Below are positions 26,768-34,790 of a stretch of DNA of 64,000 nt, piece by piece. A program made the position numbers and the translations under genes. The number at the start of each line of letters is the position of its first letter. Within the stretch, counting starts at the first letter, position 1. The DNA is from Candidatus Villigracilis adiacens (GTDB taxonomy: Bacteria; Chloroflexota; Anaerolineae; Anaerolineales; Villigracilaceae). The notes under the pieces are model-generated. The model was not told where the DNA came from. It searched no databases and saw only the letters and a list, made by a program, of their open reading frames with translations. Location: positions 186,001 to 250,000 of the forward strand of contig JADJBU010000026.1 in NCBI GenBank assembly GCA_016703605.1. The letters run 5' to 3'.

Positions 26768-27348
26768 CCCAGCATCTCTTCCAACTTCTTCTTCACCCCC
26801 GCCCACTCCGAATCCAAAATCGAATAAAACACCGAATGCCGAAATCGTCCATCCGGGGTGATCATGTGATTGCGCAGGACGCCCTCTTTCACCGCGCCGA
26901 TGCGTTCGATGGCAGTCTGTGAGCGGACGTTGAGCGAATCCGTTTTGATCTGCGCGCGGATGGCCTTCAGCGTCTCGAAGGCGTGGGTCAGCAAAAGATA
27001 TTTACATTCGGTATTCACCGCCGTGCGCTGAAATTCAGGACCGTACCAGGTGCCGCCCACTTCGAGTCCGCGGTTGGGACGGTCAATGTTCAGGTAACGG
27101 GTCGAACCTGCAACCCGTCCCGTGGCGAGGTGGATGACCGTAAAAGGCAGGTCCGTGCCTTTTTGCTCGCGGGCAAGCAGGTCGTCCACAAAATAGCGGA
27201 AGTCCGCTTCGGTCTTCATCTCGCCGTAGAGCATGAATTTCCAGAAGTCGTGTCCCCTGCCGATCTCCGCCAAGCCGGGGATATGCTTCTCGTCCAACGG
27301 CTCGAGCCGGACGTGTTTGCCTGTCAGTGTGATGCGTTGTATGTCCAT
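26764..27348 (-). CDS. GNAT acetyltransferase, RimJ/RimL-like
   Basis: A 194-aa protein. ITLTGKHVRLEPLDEKHIPGLAEIG is the usual N-terminus. GRVAGSTRYLNIDRPNRGLEVGGTWYGPEFQRTAVNTECKYLLLTHAFETL spans the central strands. The following helix and RSQTAIERIGAVKEGVLRNHM form the acetyl-CoA site of this protein-N-acetyltransferase-like subgroup. The stop codon falls inside a REP palindrome, so the last residue or stop may derive from the repeat. Convergent with the MFS gene. Confidence 0.87.
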   Translation of the reverse strand: MDIQRITLTGKHVRLEPLDEKHIPGLAEIGRGHDFWKFMLYGEMKTEADFRYFVDDLLAREQKGTDLPFTVIHLATGRVAGSTRYLNIDRPNRGLEVGGTWYGPEFQRTAVNTECKYLLLTHAFETLKAIRAQIKTDSLNVRSQTAIERIGAVKEGVLRNHMITPDGRFRHSVFYSILDSEWAGVKKKLEEMLG

Positions 27349-27365
27349 AAAATTTTCCCATCGTT

Positions 27366-27436
27366 CGTACCGTAAAGTTCACTTTGCGGTTATGGTTTGA
27401 CGTCAACATACGATCCGCAAGGTAAACCTTGCGGTA
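27366..27436. repeat. Two REP-like palindromes
   Basis: One at 27366-27391 (arms GTACCGTAAAGT / ACTTTGCGGTTA, imperfect). One at 27414-27436 (CCGCAAGG / CCTTGCGG, then TAC). They lie between the divergently placed ends of the GNAT and Mur ligase genes. Confidence 0.65.
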
Positions 27437-27439
27437 CCT

Positions 27440-29038
27440 TTATCCCTTCAACCACTCCGCTTCCGGCTTATCCTGCGATGGCAGGTATGGCATGGCAGGT
27501 CCATCCACGCCGAGAAAATCTGCCAAAGCGGCGCGCATGGCAGTGCGGTCATCCCAGAGAAATTCGGTCTTCCCAAAACACATGGACTGCTCGTGTCCCT
27601 TCCCGCACGACATCACAATATCGCCCGGCTGGGCCAGCCTCAGCGCAAACTTGATGGCTTCGCCTCGATCCGGCACGCGCCAGAAGGTCCTGCCCTCCAC
27701 GCCTCCCTTTGAAATTGCGCCCTGCGCCATCTCTTCGAGGATGCCGTCCAGCGATTCGATGCGCGGGTCTTCGGCGGTGAGTACAGTCAAATCCGCCAGC
27801 TCTGCCGAAGTCTCCGCCATCATGCGGCGCTTTTCCTTATCGCGCAATCCTGCCGAACCGAAGACCGCAATAACCCTGCCCTTCTTTCCTCTTTCATCTT
27901 TCCTCCCTTCCAGCATTTCCCTTGCCGCCTCCAACGAGACCTTGAGCGCGTTGGGCGTGTGGGCGAAATCCACAATGGCGGTGAAGTTCTGTCCCATGTC
28001 AATGCGCTCCATGCGACCGGGGATGCCCTCAAGCGAGGCGATGCCCTTTGCGGCAACCTCCGGGTCAATGCCGAGACCATAAACAGCCGCTGTCAACGCG
28101 GCGAGACAGTTCGAGACGTTATACGCTCCAACCAAATTGCTCGAATTGACTACACGAAAATCTTTGGAGACTGCCGTAAAATGAATCCCCGATGGGCTGT
28201 ATGCGATATTCATCCCGCGCACATCGCTCCCCTCGCCCAACCCGTAATTGACCTTCCTGGTTTTGATGAATTCATTCAAAAGGTCAAACGACTTTTTATC
28301 GTCGAAGTTGATCACCCCCAAACGCGGGTTGCCTTGAGGCTTCGGCAAAGTCCACTCGAGGCTTTCAAATAACCGCGCCTTGGCGGCGCGATAGTTTTCA
28401 TAACCGCCGTGTTCGTCCATGTGTTCGTGCGTGATGTTGGTAACGACGGCGATGTCAAACTCGCAGGCGTCCACGCGGCGTTGCGCCCAGCCGTGAGAGG
28501 TGGTCTCCAACACGACATGCGTCAAGCCCGACTCGACCATTTTTGCGAGATAGGCTTGCACGTCGTGCGCGTCGGGCGTGGTGACGTGGAAGCCGGTATC
28601 CAGCACTTCGTCGCCGATCACGGCGTTGACGGTGGAAATCATGCCTGCCTTGAGTCCAGCCGCAATGAGGATTTTGTAGAGCAGGTTGCTCGTCGTTGTT
28701 TTGCCATCGGTTCCGGTCACGCCGATGACGGTCAGCCGACGGGCGGGAAAGCCATGAAGCGCCGCGGCAAGCCAGGTCAGGGAATGACGCGCGTTCTCGA
28801 GTCGAATGTATGGGACGCTGAATCCACCCAGTTCCCTATCCCCCACCACCGCAGATGCGCCCATGTCAATCGCCTTTTGAATGTAGTTGTGACCGTCGGC
28901 ATTCCGTCCGCGCATGGCGACGAAAAGATTACCGGGGTTGACGGCGCGATTATCAATGGCAATGCCGGTGATCTCGACATCTGGGATATTCGAAGGATGG
29001 GAAAAGGGAAAGTCAATAAACAGGTTTTTGAGAAGCAT
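27440..29038 (-). CDS. murE: MurE-type UDP-N-acetylmuramyl-tripeptide synthetase
   Basis: A 532-aa Mur ligase that adds the third amino acid of the peptidoglycan stem. It has a MurE N-terminal domain (VEITGIAIDNRAVNPGNLFVAMRG) and ATP loop GVTGTDGKTTTSNLL (about 106-120). VTTPDAHDVQ and LETTSHGWAQRRV sit near the substrate site, and NITHEHMDEHG follows. The residue-selecting motif reads AEDPRIE where meso-DAP enzymes have DNPR, so the amino acid added is uncertain (ornithine or lysine are possible). It is separated from the atp operon by a terminator. Distance from a dcw cluster is unusual; a MurE paralogue is an alternative. Confidence 0.82.
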   Translation of the reverse strand: MLLKNLFIDFPFSHPSNIPDVEITGIAIDNRAVNPGNLFVAMRGRNADGHNYIQKAIDMGASAVVGDRELGGFSVPYIRLENARHSLTWLAAALHGFPARRLTVIGVTGTDGKTTTSNLLYKILIAAGLKAGMISTVNAVIGDEVLDTGFHVTTPDAHDVQAYLAKMVESGLTHVVLETTSHGWAQRRVDACEFDIAVVTNITHEHMDEHGGYENYRAAKARLFESLEWTLPKPQGNPRLGVINFDDKKSFDLLNEFIKTRKVNYGLGEGSDVRGMNIAYSPSGIHFTAVSKDFRVVNSSNLVGAYNVSNCLAALTAAVYGLGIDPEVAAKGIASLEGIPGRMERIDMGQNFTAIVDFAHTPNALKVSLEAAREMLEGRKDERGKKGRVIAVFGSAGLRDKEKRRMMAETSAELADLTVLTAEDPRIESLDGILEEMAQGAISKGGVEGRTFWRVPDRGEAIKFALRLAQPGDIVMSCGKGHEQSMCFGKTEFLWDDRTAMRAALADFLGVDGPAMPYLPSQDKPEAEWLKG

Positions 29039-29070
29039 GGTTGTCAGTTCATCTCCGTGAGTTAAACAAA

Positions 29071-29100
29071 AAAGGCTTTGGTAATTTTACCAAAGCCTTT
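29071..29100 (-). terminator. Terminator of the ATP synthase Fo operon
   Basis: A 14-bp perfect stem (AAAGGCTTTGGTAA and complement) with a 2-nt loop, followed on the minus strand by seven Ts. It lies 17 bp past the atpF stop and separates atp from murE. Confidence 0.9.
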
Positions 29101-29117
29101 TCGATGTTCATTCAACC

Positions 29118-29837
29118 TTACTTGAGGGCGGAGCGCAGACCTTCGAGCTTGCCAGCGACGGAGGCATCGAGCACCTTCTCGTCAACCTTGATGACCAGAC
29201 CGCCGAGGATGGAGGGATCTACTTTGAAGGAATAGTCTTTGGCAGAAACGCTCTGCTTGACAGCAGCCTGCTCATCGTTGGAGAGCGGAAGCGCGCTGGT
29301 TACTACAGCAGCATCGCCTTTGAGGCTTTCACCCACCACAACCACCTTGCCGGATTTCACGCCGGAGAAGAATTCATCGAGCAGGGCGCGCTGTTTCTTC
29401 TCATCGAGGGCTTCGCCGACGAGTTTGTTGGCGGCGGCGATGGCAAGAGCGGCAACCTGACCGCGCAGGTCGCCGAGGATGCGGCCGCGTTCGAGTTCGG
29501 CTTCCGCCATGGCGGCTTCGCGGGCTTTGGCGGCTTCGCCTTCAGCAGCAGCGCGGACGTCCTTGGATGCAACTTCGGCGCGTTCGGTGGCTTCACGCAC
29601 GACCTTCCCGGCTTCTGCCTGGGCGTCCGCAACGATCTTGGCGGCGTCCTTTTCGGCGTTGGCGCGGGCTTCGGCTGCGACACGGGCGTCTTCCAAGCCC
29701 TGTCCGATCTTCTTCTTGCGGGTCTCCATCATATCCAGCATGGGCTGATAGACCCAGGCGTTCAACGTGAGCATCACGATGGTGAACGCGATCAACTGGA
29801 CAATGAGCAGACCGAGATTAATACCTAAAGCTTCCAT
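29118..29837 (-). CDS. atpF: ATP synthase subunit b fused to the delta C-terminal domain
   Basis: A 239-aa protein. A single N-terminal membrane helix (7-28) and WVYQPMLDMMETRKKKI begin subunit b. A very Ala/Glu/Lys-rich stator helix runs to about 155. Residues 160-239 then match the C-terminal domain of subunit delta/OSCP: AAVVTSALPLSNDEQ and VDPSILGGLVIKVDEKVLDASVAGKLEGLRSAL. The six-helix N-terminal delta domain, which binds F1 alpha, is absent. Normal b is about 160 aa. AAGGAG ribosome site. It is the last gene of atpZ/I-B-E-F. A separate delta may exist elsewhere; otherwise this is a shortened stator. Confidence 0.88.
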   Translation of the reverse strand: MEALGINLGLLIVQLIAFTIVMLTLNAWVYQPMLDMMETRKKKIGQGLEDARVAAEARANAEKDAAKIVADAQAEAGKVVREATERAEVASKDVRAAAEGEAAKAREAAMAEAELERGRILGDLRGQVAALAIAAANKLVGEALDEKKQRALLDEFFSGVKSGKVVVVGESLKGDAAVVTSALPLSNDEQAAVKQSVSAKDYSFKVDPSILGGLVIKVDEKVLDASVAGKLEGLRSALK

Positions 29838-29855
29838 GTTTCAATGCTCCTTGAA

Positions 29856-30098
29856 CTACACGACTTTGAAGAGCATCAGGAACGCGATGACCAGGCAGTA
29901 AATAGCGATGGATTCAGAGAACGCCACGCCGAGGATCATGTTGGTCAGCAAGTTACCGTAGGTGTCGGGGTTGCGAGCCATACCGCCGAGAGCACCCTGC
30001 ACGCTCAAACCGATTCCCACACCGGCGCCTGCGGCACCGATCATCGCCAGACCTGCGCCGACGAAGCGCATCGCATCTAAAAGAAATTGTCCATCCAT
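29856..30098 (-). CDS. atpE: ATP synthase subunit c
   Basis: An 80-aa two-helix protein of the rotor ring. Helix 1 has the glycine-rich GAAGAGVGIGLSVQG and the polar loop is ARNPD. Helix 2 carries the ion-binding Glu in VAFSESIAIYCLVIAFLM. The ES..IY pattern is seen in Na+ enzymes, but the helix-1 Gln they need is Ile here (GVGIGL), which favours H+. AAGGAG ribosome site. It is 18 bp upstream of atpF. Confidence 0.95.
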   Translation of the reverse strand: MDGQFLLDAMRFVGAGLAMIGAAGAGVGIGLSVQGALGGMARNPDTYGNLLTNMILGVAFSESIAIYCLVIAFLMLFKVV

Positions 30099-30151
30099 GT
30101 TTCAAGTCTCCTTGGTTTAACCTAGTGATTTATGAATTAATTTTCAAAAAA

Positions 30152-31144
30152 TTAGTGATCCGCGTGCTCTTCATCACCATGACCTTGTGTCGCCATTGCC
30201 ATGAACACCATGGTCAACATACCGAACACAAATGCCTGGATCAAGCCCACGAACAACTCAAACATCATGACCATTGCCGCCAAAATACTGACATTGCCCA
30301 GCAATGAAGCGACCACTGCCACCAACACCACACCCGCGAACATGTTACCGAAAAGACGGAAGGTGAAGGAGAGGATCTTCGCAAATTCAGAGATGACTTC
30401 CAACAAACCAACGAGGAAGTCCATCGCGCCGAAGAACGGCACTTTGAACATACGTTTGGTATTGAAGAACTTGCTGAAATAGCCAATGCCCTGAGCACGC
30501 ACACCGATCACCTGGATCATCACGAAGGAGATGACAGCGAGAGTGAGGGTGAAGTTCAAATCCACAGAAATACCGCGGAAGAACGGCGCAAGGATGAATT
30601 CTTCATGCATTGCGGCATCAAAGATATACCAACCGCTATGAAGTTCGGCTGCATGACTTTCTGCACCATGATGCGCAGGGTGAATAACACCAATAGACTC
30701 GAAGCCGGGAAGCAACTTGAGCAAGTTCGCGAACAACACATAGATCATAATGGTCGCAAACCAGGGGAAGATCGCCTTTGCCCACTTTGCACCCGCCGAG
30801 CTTTCGGTCAGGTTGTAGAGCATCTCAAGGATGGCTTCCATTGCGTTCCCAATACCAGTAGGAACCAGATCTGTCTTCTGGCTTTTGGTCAGGGAACGAT
30901 TGGTCGCAAACGCGATCAACACCAGCAGAATAATCGTCACCGCCAGAGTGGGAAGCGTATTGACAAAATATAGCGGACCCGCAAAACCGAGAAAATTCTC
31001 AGCAAGCGGTTCCTCGATCAATTTTTCGGCAGCTACTGTGATCTCTGGTCGAACCGGGGCGTACATGCCCGCAAGGATCCAACCTGCAATCATCAAGACC
31101 AGAACAATCCAGCGCCGCCAGGGGGTACGTTTTTGGGTTTCCAA
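30152..31144 (-). CDS. atpB: ATP synthase subunit a
   Basis: A 330-aa integral membrane stator protein forming the proton half-channels. The essential Arg is in LSFTFRLFGNMFAGVVLV. KTDLVPTGIGNAMEAILEMLYNL and LLKLLPGFESIG are further family signatures. The start chosen is TTG 31144, because AGGAGG lies exactly 6 nt upstream. The in-frame ATG at 31186 lies inside the previous gene and lacks such a site. A ~35-residue loop with His-rich AHHGAESHAAELHSG is unusual. It lies 53 bp upstream of atpE. Confidence 0.93.
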   Translation of the reverse strand: METQKRTPWRRWIVLVLMIAGWILAGMYAPVRPEITVAAEKLIEEPLAENFLGFAGPLYFVNTLPTLAVTIILLVLIAFATNRSLTKSQKTDLVPTGIGNAMEAILEMLYNLTESSAGAKWAKAIFPWFATIMIYVLFANLLKLLPGFESIGVIHPAHHGAESHAAELHSGWYIFDAAMHEEFILAPFFRGISVDLNFTLTLAVISFVMIQVIGVRAQGIGYFSKFFNTKRMFKVPFFGAMDFLVGLLEVISEFAKILSFTFRLFGNMFAGVVLVAVVASLLGNVSILAAMVMMFELFVGLIQAFVFGMLTMVFMAMATQGHGDEEHADH

Positions 31145-31154
31145 GCCCCGCCTC

Positions 31155-31436
31155 CTAAGCAGAAATTTTTTTCTTTTCGGCTTCAAACTGTTCCGTAAAC
31201 CGCGCCAACGCCCTGCGCGAAGCCACGAACATCAGAAAGACCGAAAGTGGAATACCAGCCAGCGACAACACGAACGTGATGACCGGTTTCGTTCCAAAAT
31301 AATTATCGAGCCAGACACCGCCCCAAACCAGGGCAAACAACACAATCAGGGTGATGAACCCAACCTGCCCGATGATCACGAACAACAGGCTGTACACCAT
31401 CTTCTTGCGCTTTTCTTCGAGTTCCATTTGTGTCAT
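31155..31436 (-). CDS. AtpZ/AtpI-like ATP synthase assembly protein
   Basis: A 93-aa protein with two transmembrane helices and Lys/Glu-rich termini. FITLIVLFALVWGGVWLDNYFGTKPVITFVLSLAGIPLSVFLM fits the AtpZ/AtpI family that heads many atp operons and may help c-ring assembly or Mg2+ supply. The -10 box lies only 9 nt from the ATG, so the mRNA is probably leaderless. Its stop TAG overlaps the AGGAGG of atpB. Confidence 0.85.
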   Translation of the reverse strand: MTQMELEEKRKKMVYSLLFVIIGQVGFITLIVLFALVWGGVWLDNYFGTKPVITFVLSLAGIPLSVFLMFVASRRALARFTEQFEAEKKKISA

Positions 31437-31445
31437 AGCGCACGA

Positions 31446-31474
31446 ATTATAACTGACAGGTCTAAGAGCGTCAA
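31446..31474 (-). promoter_or_regulatory. Promoter of the atp operon (near-leaderless)
   Basis: TTGACG (31469-31474), 17-bp spacer, TATAAT (31446-31451) on the minus strand. The first ATG is at 31436, leaving room for a 0-3 nt leader. No Shine-Dalgarno lies between. Confidence 0.75.
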
Positions 31475-31612
31475 ACGGAAATGGAAAACGGGTTTTGGAT
31501 GGGAATCACGAGCCGCCTGATCCCCGCCCGAGCCTGGTTCCCGCCCGCAAACACGCCTCTTCCCGCCCTGTGACCTGTCTCTGTTTTCTGAAAACTTTTC
31601 CTGCGCAACAAA

Positions 31613-31640
31613 GCGACAGTCGCCCGCGGGTGACTGTCGC
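31613..31640 (-). terminator. Terminator of the nuo operon
   Basis: GCGACAGTC / GACTGTCGC stem with a GC-rich 10-nt loop, then TTTGTT on the minus strand. It lies 9 bp after the nuoN stop. The rest of 31475-31612 holds no recognised feature. Confidence 0.75.
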
Positions 31641-31648
31641 CTGTCTCG

Positions 31649-33097
31649 CTAAAAAAGGTTCAACGCGCCCGCGTCCGACCAGTTGAAGAACGGGGTGAAG
31701 ACCGTCCCCATCACGATCACGCCGACGACGAGCACCACCAGCGCAATCATGTACGGCTGGGTCAGCGGAATTGGGTGATTCTCCTCGTCCTCGCCGGGCA
31801 GGCGGTAGAGATAGACGAATTTCAACACGTTCAAATAGTAATACACGCCGATGATCGAGTTGACGATACCCACCACAACCAGCCAGGTGTAATCCGCCTG
31901 TATGCCCGCGGCAAAGACGAAGACTTTCGCCACGAAACCGCCGAAGGGCGGCATCCCCGCCAGCGACAGGAATGCGGCGAGCATCATCAGTCCCATCAGC
32001 GGATTGCGGCGGCTGAGACCGGCAAGGTCCTTCACATCCTCCAGCCCGGTAACGCGCTGGAACGCCATCACCAGACCGAAGGCGAGCAGGTTCGTCGCCA
32101 CATACGCCGCAAGATAGAACACCACACTCGCCGCGCCCAGTTGACTGAACGCCACCGCGCCGATCAGCGCATACCCGGCATGGGAGATCGAAGAATACGC
32201 CAGCAGGCGTTTGATGTTCGTCTGCGGCAGGGCAAGCAGGTTGCCGACCGTCATCGAAACGGCGGACAGCACGGCGAAGACCATCGTCCACGATTCGGAG
32301 AAGGCGGGAAAGGCGACGAAGAACAGGCGCAGAATGACCGCAAAGCCAGCCGCCTTTGAAGCGGTGGAAAGGAAACCCGCCACAGGCGTCGGCGCGCCTT
32401 CGTAAACGTCCGGCGCCCAGAAATGGAAGGGAACGATGGATACCTTGAAGCCCAGCCCGGCAACGACAAGCATCACCACGCCGAAGGCAAGCAAGGCAGA
32501 TACCTTTCCCGACGTCAACGCGGCGGCAATGGCGTATAAATCCGTCGTGCCGGAGAAGCCGAAGAGCAGGCTGAAGCCGTAGAGCATGATCGTCGAAGCA
32601 AGCGTGCCATAGAGGAAGTACTTGAACCCGGCTTCTGTCGAGCGTTCATCGTCCAGCAAAAAGCCGGAGAGGATATACAGCGGAATGGACGCCGTCTCGA
32701 TGGAGAGATACAGCATCACCAGATCGGCGGAGGATGCCATCAGGTTCATGCCGATGAGCGATGCCAGCATGAGCAGATAGGCTTCGCCGCGCTTGCCCGC
32801 TTTTTCATGGTCCATGAGCAGGAGCGCGGTGGCCGCCGCCGCGAACATGAAGAGCATTTTGAGGAAGAAGCCCAGCCAGTCGAAGCGGATCATGCCGCCG
32901 AGGGTTTCAGTTGGTTCGGCAGGACGACCAAACAGCAGGCTGACGATCATGGCGATGAAAAGTCCGCCTGCGGTGAGCCAGCCCGCGTTGCGCTTGTGCT
33001 CGTCCTTCCAGAAAGGCTCAAGGATGAGGACCAAAAGCCCAATGGACAGGATCAGGATCTCGGGAAGAATGGAGGCGAAGGTCACAGTCGTAAACAT
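31649..33097 (-). CDS. nuoN: NADH-quinone oxidoreductase subunit N
   Basis: A 482-aa antiporter-like proton-pumping subunit of complex I with about 14 transmembrane helices. The TM5 Glu is in DLVMLYLSIETASIPLYILSGF. The TM7 Lys is in GLGFKVSIVPFHFWAPDVYEGAPTPV. Both are intact. Its ATG shares a base with the nuoM stop (TAATG). It is the last gene before the operon terminator. Confidence 0.94.
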   Translation of the reverse strand: MFTTVTFASILPEILILSIGLLVLILEPFWKDEHKRNAGWLTAGGLFIAMIVSLLFGRPAEPTETLGGMIRFDWLGFFLKMLFMFAAAATALLLMDHEKAGKRGEAYLLMLASLIGMNLMASSADLVMLYLSIETASIPLYILSGFLLDDERSTEAGFKYFLYGTLASTIMLYGFSLLFGFSGTTDLYAIAAALTSGKVSALLAFGVVMLVVAGLGFKVSIVPFHFWAPDVYEGAPTPVAGFLSTASKAAGFAVILRLFFVAFPAFSESWTMVFAVLSAVSMTVGNLLALPQTNIKRLLAYSSISHAGYALIGAVAFSQLGAASVVFYLAAYVATNLLAFGLVMAFQRVTGLEDVKDLAGLSRRNPLMGLMMLAAFLSLAGMPPFGGFVAKVFVFAAGIQADYTWLVVVGIVNSIIGVYYYLNVLKFVYLYRLPGEDEENHPIPLTQPYMIALVVLVVGVIVMGTVFTPFFNWSDAGALNLF

Positions 33098-34617
33098 TAT
33101 GCACCTCCCAGCAAAGTCATGATGTACGAGACGCCGCTTTCGATCATCGGCACCATCATGGACGGGAAGACTCCGATCCCGATCATGAAGAGGCAGAGGG
33201 TGGTGATGGCGACCTTGTCCAGCATGGTGATATCGCCGATGTGCCCTTCAAGTTTTTCGGGCATTGGGGAAAAGAAAACCTTGCGGATGTTCATCATGAT
33301 GTAAGCCGCGGTGATGACGATGGAAATGCTGGCGATGACCGCGACCAGCCATTGCTCGCCCCAGACGCCCATGAAGATCGGGAATTCGGCGACGAAGCCG
33401 GAGAAGCCGGGCATACCCATCGAAACCAGGCCGCCGATGATGAAGCCGATGGTGGCAAACGGCATGACCTTGGCAATGCCGCCCAGTTCGGGGATCATGC
33501 GCGTGTGAGAGCGGTCGTAGATCATGCCGGTCACGGCAAAGAAGAGAGCCGTCATGACGCCGTGCGAGAACATTTGCACGCCCGCGCCGAGCAAGCCGGT
33601 TTCATTGAGGGTGGAGATGCCGAGCATCACCAGCCCCATATGCGAAACGGATGAGAAGCCGATCATGTATTTCAGGTCGGTTTGAACGTAGGCGATGTAT
33701 GCGCCGTATACGACGGCGACGCCCGCGAATAACATGATGAGCCACGACCAGTGTTTTGCGCCTTCGGGCAGGAGCATGACGCCCACGCGCAGGGCGGCGA
33801 ACGCGCCCAGTTTCATCAGCACGCCCGCATGGAACATGGAGACAGCGGTCGGCGCGGCGACGTGACCATCGGGCGACCAGTTATGGAAGGGCCAGATGCC
33901 GCCCAATACCGCAAAGCCGAGAAAGACCGGCAGGAACCACAGGTTTTGGAAGGCGGCGGAGAACCCGGCATTTTCCATTTCGAGCATGTCGAAGGAAAGC
34001 ACGCCGGTATTCTGGTATTGGGTCCAGTACATGACGAGCGCGCCGACGAGGGCGACGACCGAGCCGATAAACAGGTAGAGGGTCAGTTTCATCGCCGCAT
34101 ATTCGCGGGTCTTCGCCCAGCCCCAAATGGCGATCAGCAGGTACATCGGGAAGACGGCGATCTCATAGAAGAAGAACAGCATGAACAGGTCGAGCGAGAC
34201 GAAGACTCCGAAAACGCCGCCCGCCAGCAGGAAGAGAAAGGCGAAGAATTCGCGCGGTCTGTCCTGGATGCCCGCCATGACGTGCGGATCGTCGTCGCCC
34301 CAGGAGATGAGGACGCCGGTAAACATGACGATACCGGTCAGCAGGACGAGCGGGGCGCTGATTCCGTCCACGCCGAAGTGCAGGGCGATGTTGAGCGGCG
34401 GGATGTTGAGCCAGGTATATTTTTCGATGAATTGATAGCCCATCATATCCTGCGTCAGGTATTGCACGTAGACCCAGGCAGAGAGCAGCAGGTCGATCAC
34501 TGCCGTCGCCAGGGCTGCCGCGCGGGCTTCGTTCTTCCGGTGCGCGGGAAGCATCAGGATGAAGATGCCCGCCGCGAAGGGAAGGAAGGTAATAACACTT
34601 AGAATGGGAAAAGTCAT
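33097..34617 (-). CDS. nuoM: NuoM paralogue 1 lacking the TM7 lysine
   Basis: A 506-aa NuoM/MrpD-type antiporter-like subunit. The TM5 Glu is kept (E152 in FFYEIAVFPMYLL), as are the TM8 Lys (K269, LMKLGAF) and the TM12 Glu (FSGFVAEF). The key TM7 Lys is replaced by Leu238: the motif reads GFAVLGGIWPFHNW instead of FAVKxPxxPFHxW. The other NuoM copy, upstream in the operon, has it. ATG 34617 is preferred over GTG 34623 because AGGTGA acts as ribosome site. It may be a modified or non-pumping module. Coupled to nuoN. Confidence 0.92.
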   Translation of the reverse strand: MTFPILSVITFLPFAAGIFILMLPAHRKNEARAAALATAVIDLLLSAWVYVQYLTQDMMGYQFIEKYTWLNIPPLNIALHFGVDGISAPLVLLTGIVMFTGVLISWGDDDPHVMAGIQDRPREFFAFLFLLAGGVFGVFVSLDLFMLFFFYEIAVFPMYLLIAIWGWAKTREYAAMKLTLYLFIGSVVALVGALVMYWTQYQNTGVLSFDMLEMENAGFSAAFQNLWFLPVFLGFAVLGGIWPFHNWSPDGHVAAPTAVSMFHAGVLMKLGAFAALRVGVMLLPEGAKHWSWLIMLFAGVAVVYGAYIAYVQTDLKYMIGFSSVSHMGLVMLGISTLNETGLLGAGVQMFSHGVMTALFFAVTGMIYDRSHTRMIPELGGIAKVMPFATIGFIIGGLVSMGMPGFSGFVAEFPIFMGVWGEQWLVAVIASISIVITAAYIMMNIRKVFFSPMPEKLEGHIGDITMLDKVAITTLCLFMIGIGVFPSMMVPMIESGVSYIMTLLGGA

Positions 34618-34636
34618 AATCACCTCAGGGGTGGTG

Positions 34637-34690
34637 GTTGGAGATTAGATGATTGGAGATTAGATGATTAGAGATTAGATGATTGGAGTG
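34637..34690. repeat. GATTGGAGATTAGAT-type simple repeat
   Basis: Three to four imperfect copies of a 14-15 bp unit (GGAGATTAGATGATT) between the two nuoM genes. Similar purine-rich text occurs at 38452-38530 and 39415-39455. Confidence 0.7.
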
Positions 34691-34713
34691 TAGGCATATC
34701 ATGGAGCCGCTGC

Positions 34714-34786
<73 letters not shown>

Positions 34787-34790
<4 letters not shown>

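Noticed and set aside
29856..30098. Na+-coupled ATP synthase
   Set aside because: The helix-1 Gln/Glu ligand is replaced by Ile, so the Na+ signature is incomplete.
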